From JANNHP01 sp031404455 (GTDB lineage Bacteria > Planctomycetota > JAJSAM01 > JAJVHW01): DNA of 11,419 nucleotides. The stretch spans positions 1 to 11,419 of the forward strand of contig JANNHP010000181.1 of NCBI GenBank assembly GCA_031404455.1, in the 5' to 3' direction. The position numbers and the translations under genes are program-made. The notes beneath the pieces were generated by a model. The model had not been told where the DNA came from. It ran no database searches and saw nothing but the letters and a program-made list of their open reading frames with translations. The stretch's first letter is position 1; every line of letters starts with the position of its first letter. Of the stretch, positions 6,101 to 11,419 are shown one piece after another.

Positions 6101-8676
6101 CGATGCAACGCCCCGACGGGAGCTTCGCCGAGGCCGGCGCGACGAACGGAAGCGTCATCCTCGGGACGTTCTGCAGCATGGCGATCAAGTCCTCGGTCAT
6201 GTCCGAGCTGACGGTCGAGCGGGCCCGGCTCCACCGCTACGTCGCCTGGCTCGACGCGCACACCGACGAGGAGACGGGCGCTCCCGCGCTCTCCGTCGAG
6301 GAGATGTCCGCGTACCCGTTCGGCGGCGCGTCAGCGCGACGGACGGCAGCGGCGGGATCGATCCTGTCGCGCGCTTTCGCAGGCGCCACTTCGCAGACGA
6401 CGCCGCTTCTCGCCCGCGCCGCGGCGACGGTCCTCGAAGACCTGCCCACCGACGTCCGGGAGGACGATCCCCTCTCGATCTACTTCGGCACACTCGCCCT
6501 CTTCCAGATCGGCGGCGAGAGCTGGCGGCGCTGGAACGGCGCGATGAAGACGGCCGTCATCGACCGTCAGGAGATTCGCGAGTCGAGTTGCGCTCGCGGG
6601 TCGTGGCCGTCCGCCCCCGGCCGGATCGGACGGCTGCTGACGACCGAACTCGGCAGCCTCAGCATGCAGGTGTACTACCGGTACGGCCGCGTCCTCGGCG
6701 TGCGCGGCGACCCGGGTGGGCACGCGGACGCGAAGGACGTCCGCGTCCGCAGCGAGTTCCCGGACCTCCTCGTGTCCGAGTTCGCGCTCCGCACCGACGA
6801 ACGCGGCGAGCGGGCGCTGCGGCTTCACGTCCCGGATCAGGTGACGACCTGGGACGTCGGCGTCGGCGCGTGGGACCGCGAGGGGCGCTACGGCCGCGCG
6901 ACGACGGAGATCCGTTCCACGCTCCCGCTCTTCGCGACGCTCGGTCTTCCGCCGCGACTGCACCGCGGCGACGTCGTCCGCGTGCCGGTCGCCGTTCGCT
7001 CCACGATGGACGTCGAGTCCGACTGCACGATCGAAGTGCGGACCGCCGAGGGCGTCGAGATCGTGGAGGCGCCGCCGACGAAGCTGCGCGTCCCAGCGGG
7101 TGCGACGGTCCCCGCGTTCGCGACGATGCGCGTCACGGGGCCCGAGCGCGTCGTCCTGGAGGTCGTCGTCACCGGCGCAGGTCGCGCCGACGCCGTGCGA
7201 GCGACCGCCGACGTCGCCCCGACGAGCCGCCGGTTCGCGGCGAGCGTGCCGGTCGCGATCGGCGCGGCGACGCGCGCCGCGGTGCAGGGATCGCGCGACG
7301 CGCGCGCCGTCCTCCGCGTGCGCGGCACGGTGCTCGGCGCGGCGACGTCGAGCCTCTCGGCGCTCCTCCGCCGACCGCACGGGTGCTTCGAGCAGGTCTC
7401 AGCCACGCTGTACCCGGCGATGCTCGCGTGGCGCTGCCTCGGTGCTGCGCCCGACGATCCGAGGGTCGAACTCCTGCGCGACGGCTACCAACAGCTTCTC
7501 GCGTTCGAAGAGCGCGGCGGGGGGTTCGGCCTCTATCCGGGCGAGGCGCCGCGTGCCGACCTCACCGCGCTCGGGATCCACGAACTCGTCGACCTCGATC
7601 CGGTCGTCGGCGTGGACCGCGAGGTGCTGCACCGCGCGGCCGAGTACCTCGCGGCGAACCTGCCCGACGACGCGGCGCAGCGCCTGTACGCGCTCGGCGC
7701 CTTGCGGAGGACGTCGGCGCGAGTCGAGGCCGAGTTGCCCGAACTCGGCGACGACCCGTACCTGCTCGCGCTGGCGCTGACGCAGGATCTCCTCACGGGC
7801 GACGCGGCGAAGGGCGCCGTCGAGAGGCTGCGGAGCGCGGTGCTCCGCAACGCTGCGGGCGCGGCGTCGTGGCGCTCGGCCGCCCGCGGGCTCTTCCGGG
7901 GAGGCCCGCCCCGCGACGTCGAGACGACTGCGCTCGCCGTCGAAGCGCTGGCGCGCCGGGGCGACGACGTCGCGCTCGCGCGCGATGGGCTCGAGACGCT
8001 GCGCGCGGCGATCTGCGCGGACGGCGCGTGGGGCGACACGCGGGAGACCGTCGCGGCGCTCCGCGCGTTGATCGCCGTGTCCGCTCGGGTCGCGAAGGGG
8101 CGGCTCATCGTCGTGGTGAAAGGCCGTGAACCGCTCGCCGCGGACCTTGGCGCCGACGTCGTCGAGTTCGACCTCGGACGCTGGTCCGACGACGACGAAG
8201 TGACGCTGCGCTTCGAAGGAGAGGGCGTGCCGTGGGCGACGCTTTGCGTGCGCGGATCGACGGACGCGGCGCCCGCGACGGTCTCGGCGGCAGCGCTCGC
8301 ACTCGCCGTGAAGTGGCCGGACGCCGCGCTGCGCGCCGGCGAGAAGTCCGCCGTGCGCGTGACGATCTCGTGCGCCGCCGCGGGCGTGACCGCACCGCTC
8401 GTCGTCGTCCCGCTCCCCGGCGGCGTCCAGGCCGACCGCGCCGCGCTCGAACGCGCCGCGACGGCAGGCGGGTACTCGTTCGTGGAGATGGAGGACGGCG
8501 CCGTCCGCCTCTACGGCGCGGACATGCCGCCCGGCACGGCGCGAACCGTCTCGATCCCGTTCACGGCTCGCTCCGCCGGCTCGTTCTCCACCGGGTCCGC
8601 GTCGGCGAGCCCCTACTACGACCCCGACGCGATGTCGTGGACGCCGAGCCGCCGGATCGAGATCCGCGCGGAGTAG
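3169..8676 (+). CDS. Alpha-2-macroglobulin family protein with thioester and an extra squalene-cyclase-like toroid (1835 aa)
   Basis: Exported A2M-type protein. By family knowledge it is a broad-range protease trap that captures its attacker through an internal thioester. Residues 1-16 form a signal peptide (MRLAHWLLAACIGLSC). Cys16 or Cys11 could be lipidated, but neither makes a standard lipobox at normal distance. Residues about 30-215 look Rossmann/glutamine-amidotransferase-like (REYRQAGRGVVVFVD at 105-119). MG-type beta domains follow, with the MG2 hallmark TDRPVYRPGG at 390-399 and an MG6-like GVDRAYRAL near 711. Residues about 850-1178 are an alpha/alpha toroid with QSPDGSW, QKPDGF and QRPDGSF repeats plus LNHALAALALTEAYGMT. 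The A2M domain starts near 1192 (SEFPDLL, TTWDVG with Trp1228). The thioester motif GCFEQ is intact (Cys1406, Gln1409) and opens the second toroid, which includes GGGFGLYPG and DGAWGDTRETV (1618-1628). Residues about 1705-1835 resemble a receptor-binding domain. E. coli A2M is about 1650 aa; the extra length is the inserted toroid. No pbpC is nearby. Confidence 0.92.
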   Translation: MRLAHWLLAACIGLSCVSPPRVGETEPRPVVVGTGNRLSGRVDVTWLGDPAHPFAAAVDGVARLAAFRGLEVKCTRRRSLGSEPPTSAVVATTWPPTAPDAERLREYRQAGRGVVVFVDAELDAAARPLGVTKAPVAGSIALHAIDPTMPAAWGDVPSALAWPDDSGSIHVVAAGPGTDLGAVAISALRHAIVRADGVRYLTTVFAEISAEVADGTLVVKAPTLLAGAATMDVIAPDGAPLLPPGPLRPIDLSKLPDAERALLRLRFAGEGIEDEVRLWVPDLLPLTFAKARLTGFAHAWAGDPALFRVVVDGPDGSGVEGCAIDAVLGDASVVATTDALGAAVVAFPASATNAEGKTSLTATIRGRVSPRTLEAEIDVNPREDECVVQTDRPVYRPGGVVKLRAFLLGPGGRPKSDAALTVDVRDPRGRLVRTFAGATDAFGTVTFELRLAARIADGVYEARVRVGPSDARASFLVEDAARLPFDVRVELANPRPVAGERVRGAVTIRDWDGADVRGATVRAGLGDAELKESRGDGRIEFDLATEPAKTSRSTTLRVEVESGGSVVTSESPLVLAAKVPAGPDAITIEVASTAAPGSGLDVGVRAKREDGVVDVDLVGRGRVLASATARIDGGRAIVRLAIPEDARGPAEVVVRMRDGTVARSPVFVGRPSLAVTLSAPSAATPGDDIEARVCVLDEHGHAVPALLDVRGVDRAYRALTESSTLDPRRARDAEPLGEPIVLASDDGRGAWFRFERLAASEADAALRRAALAADEGREFDVALPWGARVFAGDIGGARCVTAEDAVTRRVGPGAGDLPQRFAMRAAATDRATDVAELLPQHAIRFAHDPIPRNSRWLVRHQSPDGSWHPSRFLDLCRVPGCDGPGLSEFQVGSTSLALLCFLGVGETHQSGTCRETVKNGLRWLRDVQKPDGFVGDRAAPCAALNHALAALALTEAYGMTGSRVFKDPAQRALEALVAMQRPDGSFAEAGATNGSVILGTFCSMAIKSSVMSELTVERARLHRYVAWLDAHTDEETGAPALSVEEMSAYPFGGASARRTAAAGSILSRAFAGATSQTTPLLARAAATVLEDLPTDVREDDPLSIYFGTLALFQIGGESWRRWNGAMKTAVIDRQEIRESSCARGSWPSAPGRIGRLLTTELGSLSMQVYYRYGRVLGVRGDPGGHADAKDVRVRSEFPDLLVSEFALRTDERGERALRLHVPDQVTTWDVGVGAWDREGRYGRATTEIRSTLPLFATLGLPPRLHRGDVVRVPVAVRSTMDVESDCTIEVRTAEGVEIVEAPPTKLRVPAGATVPAFATMRVTGPERVVLEVVVTGAGRADAVRATADVAPTSRRFAASVPVAIGAATRAAVQGSRDARAVLRVRGTVLGAATSSLSALLRRPHGCFEQVSATLYPAMLAWRCLGAAPDDPRVELLRDGYQQLLAFEERGGGFGLYPGEAPRADLTALGIHELVDLDPVVGVDREVLHRAAEYLAANLPDDAAQRLYALGALRRTSARVEAELPELGDDPYLLALALTQDLLTGDAAKGAVERLRSAVLRNAAGAASWRSAARGLFRGGPPRDVETTALAVEALARRGDDVALARDGLETLRAAICADGAWGDTRETVAALRALIAVSARVAKGRLIVVVKGREPLAADLGADVVEFDLGRWSDDDEVTLRFEGEGVPWATLCVRGSTDAAPATVSAAALALAVKWPDAALRAGEKSAVRVTISCAAAGVTAPLVVVPLPGGVQADRAALERAATAGGYSFVEMEDGAVRLYGADMPPGTARTVSIPFTARSAGSFSTGSASASPYYDPDAMSWTPSRRIEIRAE
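5731..6699 (+). other. Inserted prenyltransferase/squalene-cyclase-like toroid domain
   Basis: Residues about 855-1177 of the A2M protein. Repeats of the QxPDGSW/QxPDGF type, the segment NHALAALALTEAYGMT, then IYFGTLALFQIGG, WNGAMK and the ending VYYRYGRVLG match, by my recollection, a domain common as a stand-alone exported protein in planctomycetes. I see no DxDD catalytic motif of squalene-hopene cyclase, so enzyme activity is unlikely. Seven of the protein's roughly 20 cysteines fall here, which fits disulfide bonding outside the cytoplasm. The domain lies between the MG6-like segment and the A2M domain, the place of the bait region in canonical A2M proteins. Confidence 0.75.
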
Positions 8677-8698
8677 TCGCGCCGCGCCGAGACCGCCG

Positions 8699-8727
8699 TC
8701 GCCATCCGTCCGGCGCTCCCCTACATT
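8699..8727 (+). promoter_or_regulatory. Candidate leaderless promoter for the Aas-type fusion gene
   Basis: TCGCCA at 8699-8704 (4 of 6 match to TTGACA) and TACATT at 8722-8727 (4 of 6 match to TATAAT) are separated by exactly 17 bp. Transcription starting 7-8 bp after the -10 would begin at or next to the A of ATG 8735. There is no Shine-Dalgarno sequence ahead of that ATG, which fits a leaderless transcript. In such GC-rich DNA a match of this quality can occur by chance. The gene may instead be co-transcribed with the A2M gene 58 nt upstream. Confidence 0.35.
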
Positions 8728-8734
8728 GTCGCGG

Positions 8735-11419
8735 ATGACGCCCGAGCCCGCCGACGCGAACGCGCCGACCGCGGCGTCGCCGCGTCCGCGTCTCGGCGGG
8801 CTCCTCGTCGGGCAGTTCACGACGGCGTTCAACGACAACGCGTTCAAGCTGATCGTGGCGCTCCTCGCGATCCGCGCGATCCCGGGACTCGCGGAGATGG
8901 CGCGGGCGGAGCGCGAGGCGGCGACGCAGTGGCGCACGACGCTGGCGTTCGTCTCGTTCACCGTGCCGCTCGTCCTCCTCTCGCTGCCGGCGGGCGCGCT
9001 CGCCGACCGCGTGAGCAAGCGCACGCTGCTCGTCGCGCTGAAGGCCGCCGAGGCGCTGCTCATGGCCGCGGCGGCGGCGGCGATGTTCGTCTTCCCGCAG
9101 AACACGTGGCTCCCGCTCGGGGTGCTCGGCCTCATGGGCGTGCAGGCGGCGCTCTTCAGCCCCGCGAAGTACGGCATCGTGCCGCAACTCGTGACGCACG
9201 ACCGGCTCACCGAGACGAACGCGAAGCTCGAGATGTGGACGTTCCTCGCGATCATCGCGGGCACCGCGGCGGGCGGGCCGCTCCTCGAGAAGTCGCCGGG
9301 CGCGTGGGCGGCGCCCGCGGTGCTCGCCGCGCTCTCCGTCGTCGGGCTCGCAGGGTGCCGGCGGATACCCGAGGTGCCCGCCGCGGGCACGGGCGAGGGG
9401 CTCGCGGCGTCGGCGGGCGGCGCGTGGCGCGCGATCCGTCGCGACCGCGTGCTCTGGCTGACGGTGATCGGGCAGGGCTTCTTCTGGGGCGTCGCGAGCC
9501 TCATGGGGCAGGCGATCGTCGTCTACGACAAGGTCGTCCTCGAGGCCTCCGACACGATGGCCGTGATCCCGCTCGCGATGTTCGGCCTCGGCGTCGGCGG
9601 CGGCGCGGCGCTCGCGGCCCGGCTCTCGAAGCAGAAGGTGGAGTTCGGCCTGATCCCGCTCGGCGCCCTCGCGATGGGGATCATCACGCTCGTCTTCGGC
9701 GTCGTCTTCCCCGAGTCGATCGGGCTCACCGCCGCGTTCATGGCGTTCCTCGGCGTCGCGGCCGGGCTCCTCGTCGTGCCGCTCGACGCCGTGCTCCAGT
9801 GGCGCGCTCCGGCGGCGCGCCGCGGCGGCGTCATCGCGCTCGCGAACGTGTTCGTGTTCGGCGGCGTGCTCGCGGGGTCGCTCGGCGCGCAGGCGCTCTC
9901 GTCGTCGGGGTTCTCGACGCGCGGCATCATCCTCGGCGCGGCGCTCGTCACCTGCGCCGGCACGATCTGGGCGCTCTGGCTCCTGCCCGAGGCGCTCCTG
10001 CGGCTCTGCCTCGTGATCCTGACGCACACCTTCTACCGCGTGAAGGTGCTCGGCCGCGCGAACGTGCCCGAGAAGGGCGGAGCGCTGCTCGTGCCGAACC
10101 ACGTCTCGTTCGTGGACGGCCTCTTCCTCATCTCCACGATCGACCGGCCCGTGCGGTTCCTCGTGGACTCGGGGTACTTCTACAACCCGCTCCTGCGTCC
10201 GTTCGTCACGGCGCTCGGCGCGATCCCGATCTCGTCGTCGGGCGGGCCGCGCGTGATCCTGCGCGCGCTCCGCGACGCCGGGCAGCGCCTCGACGAGGGC
10301 GAGATCGTGTGCATCTTCCCCGAGGGACAGCTCACGCGGACGGGACTCCTCAATCCCTTCCGCCGCGGCATGGAGCGCATCTCGAAGGGACGTCACGCGC
10401 CGATCGTGCCGGTGCACCTCGACCGCCTCTGGGGGAGCATCTTCAGTCGGGAGGGCGGGCGCTACGTGACGAAGATGCCGCACCAGATCCCGTACCACGT
10501 GACGGTGAGCTACGGCGCGCCGCTGCCGCCCTCGACGCCGCTCCACGAGGTGCGCCGCGCCGTGCTCGAACTCGGCGAGAACGCGTGGGAGGAACGCAGG
10601 TCCGAGCGGCCGCCGCTCCATCGCACGTTCCTGCGCGTGTCGCGTTCGAGTCCGTTGCGACTGGCGCTCGCCGACGCGACGAACCACGGCATCGCCCGCT
10701 GGAAGGCGCTCGCCGGGTCGATCGCGCTCGCCCGCGCGCTGCGCAAGCGCTGGGCGGGGCAGGACCACGTCGGCATCCTGCTGCCGCCGAGCGTCGCCGC
10801 GGCGCTCGTCAACTTCGCCGCCGCGTTCGCGGGCCGCACGGCCGTGAACCTCAACTACACGGCCGGCCCCGCGGGCATGTCGTCGGCGGCGCGTCAGGCG
10901 GGGCTGCGCACGGTCGTGACGAACCGCGTGTTCCTCGAGAAGGCGAAGATCGAGCTGCCCGAGGGCGTCGAAGCGATCTGGATCGAGGACGTGTCGAAGG
11001 AGATCGGCGCGCTCTCGCGTCTCTTCGCCGCGTGCCTCGGTCTCCTCGCGCCGGCCGCGGTCGTCGAGCGCGCGTGCGGCGCACGGCCGTGGCGCGGGAC
11101 CGACGACCTCGCCACGATCATCTTCTCGAGCGGATCGACGGGAGAGCCGAAGGGCGTCCTCCTCTCGCAGTTCAACGTGGACGCGAACGTCGAGGCCGTC
11201 GCACAGGCGATGCGCGTCGGCAGCGACGGGCGCATCCTCGGCATCCTGCCGCTCTTCCACTCCTTCGGGTACATGGCGCTCTGGTACGCGGCGAACCACG
11301 GCCTCGCGACGGTTTTCCACTCGAACCCGCTCGACGGCGCGATGGTCGGCGAACTCGTGCAGCGCCACCGCGTGACGCTGCTCCTCGCCACGCCGACCTT
11401 CCTGCAGATCTACCTCCGC
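8735..11419 (+). CDS. aas: Fused lysophospholipid transporter / acyltransferase / acyl-ACP synthetase (LplT-PlsC-Aas), 3' truncated by window end
   Basis: 895 codons are visible with no stop; the reading frame runs off the right edge. Residues about 20-430 are an LplT-like MFS transporter, with the hallmark AFNDNAFKL at 31-39, then LFSPAKYGIVPQL and LEMWTFLAIIAGTAAGG. Residues about 435-640 are a PlsC-type acyltransferase with NHVSFVD (HX4D: His456, Asp461), FPEG at 528-531 and APIVPVHL. From about 665 an AMP-binding ligase follows, with the phosphate-binding loop SSGSTGEPKG at 798-807 and PLFHSFGYM. In E. coli LplT and Aas are separate proteins that import lysophosphatidylethanolamine and re-acylate it using acyl-ACP made by the ligase domain. 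Here one inner-membrane polypeptide should do all three steps. Compared with LplT (about 400 aa) plus Aas (about 720 aa), roughly 240 C-terminal residues are missing, including the rest of the ligase. ATG 8735 is chosen because the MFS helices begin about 20 residues later; no RBS is visible. Confidence 0.92.
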   Translation, partial: MTPEPADANAPTAASPRPRLGGLLVGQFTTAFNDNAFKLIVALLAIRAIPGLAEMARAEREAATQWRTTLAFVSFTVPLVLLSLPAGALADRVSKRTLLVALKAAEALLMAAAAAAMFVFPQNTWLPLGVLGLMGVQAALFSPAKYGIVPQLVTHDRLTETNAKLEMWTFLAIIAGTAAGGPLLEKSPGAWAAPAVLAALSVVGLAGCRRIPEVPAAGTGEGLAASAGGAWRAIRRDRVLWLTVIGQGFFWGVASLMGQAIVVYDKVVLEASDTMAVIPLAMFGLGVGGGAALAARLSKQKVEFGLIPLGALAMGIITLVFGVVFPESIGLTAAFMAFLGVAAGLLVVPLDAVLQWRAPAARRGGVIALANVFVFGGVLAGSLGAQALSSSGFSTRGIILGAALVTCAGTIWALWLLPEALLRLCLVILTHTFYRVKVLGRANVPEKGGALLVPNHVSFVDGLFLISTIDRPVRFLVDSGYFYNPLLRPFVTALGAIPISSSGGPRVILRALRDAGQRLDEGEIVCIFPEGQLTRTGLLNPFRRGMERISKGRHAPIVPVHLDRLWGSIFSREGGRYVTKMPHQIPYHVTVSYGAPLPPSTPLHEVRRAVLELGENAWEERRSERPPLHRTFLRVSRSSPLRLALADATNHGIARWKALAGSIALARALRKRWAGQDHVGILLPPSVAAALVNFAAAFAGRTAVNLNYTAGPAGMSSAARQAGLRTVVTNRVFLEKAKIELPEGVEAIWIEDVSKEIGALSRLFAACLGLLAPAAVVERACGARPWRGTDDLATIIFSSGSTGEPKGVLLSQFNVDANVEAVAQAMRVGSDGRILGILPLFHSFGYMALWYAANHGLATVFHSNPLDGAMVGELVQRHRVTLLLATPTFLQIYLR

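Noticed and set aside
3052..6261. 1069-aa minus-strand open frame opposite the A2M gene
   Set aside because: Antisense shadow with a low-complexity Arg/Asp/Gly/Val-rich translation. The + strand frame carries several independent family motifs over the same region.
4065..8129. 1354-aa plus-strand open frame overlapping the A2M gene
   Set aside because: Arg-rich out-of-frame translation with no motif, and the real frame is established by the MG2, A2M and thioester motifs.
8666..8687. GCGCGG / CCGCGC inverted repeat around the A2M stop codon, as a terminator
   Set aside because: A 6-bp stem with a 10-nt loop and no T-run; such matches are expected by chance in this GC-rich sequence.
8561..11368. 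935-aa minus-strand open frame over the Aas-type fusion
   Set aside because: Low-complexity Arg/Glu/Asp/His-rich product. The + strand frame from 8735 has continuous MFS, HX4D and AMP-binding motifs.
1..11419. CRISPR arrays, tRNA or rRNA genes, insertion sequences, attachment sites
   Set aside because: I saw no regularly spaced repeats, no tRNA-like or rRNA-like sequence, and no transposase or terminal inverted repeats; nearly all of the window is coding.

Overview
This is a GC-rich bacterial window with four genes, all on the + strand and closely spaced. The long minus-strand open frames are GC-driven shadows. A member of the Planctomycetota (probably from an assembled metagenome or draft contig) is the best guess. 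This rests on three things: the alpha-2-macroglobulin (A2M) protein carries a prenyltransferase/squalene-cyclase-like toroid of a type I associate mainly with planctomycetes; the small 65-aa protein belongs to a family frequent there; and the last gene is a fused transporter-acyltransferase-ligase. The taxonomic call is inference.

Layout. 1-98: the left edge, where coding periodicity is seen in a frame different from topA. About 99-2810: topA, DNA topoisomerase I with five C-terminal zinc ribbons. Its natural start codon cannot be found in frame, which suggests a one-base error or an unusual start. 2821-3018: a 65-aa ribbon-helix-helix-like small protein, probably co-transcribed with topA. 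3019-3168: a 150-bp gap with only a weak promoter candidate. 3169-8676: an exported A2M-family protein of 1835 aa with an intact Cys-x-Glu-Gln thioester motif. A second alpha/alpha-toroid domain lies where the protease bait region would be expected. 8677-8734: a 58-bp gap with a candidate leaderless promoter. 8735-11419, running off the right end: a fused lysophospholipid transporter (LplT-like MFS), PlsC-type acyltransferase and acyl-ACP synthetase/AMP-ligase.

How the genes relate. topA and the small gene look like an operon by spacing, but I see no shared function. The A2M protein (probably an envelope-located protease trap) and the Aas-type fusion (inner-membrane phospholipid repair) both act in the cell envelope. 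No pbpC, the usual partner of bacterial A2M genes, is present in the window. The most unusual item is the A2M architecture: N-terminal Rossmann-like segment, MG domains, planctomycete-type toroid, A2M domain, thioester toroid, and a C-terminal receptor-binding-like domain.
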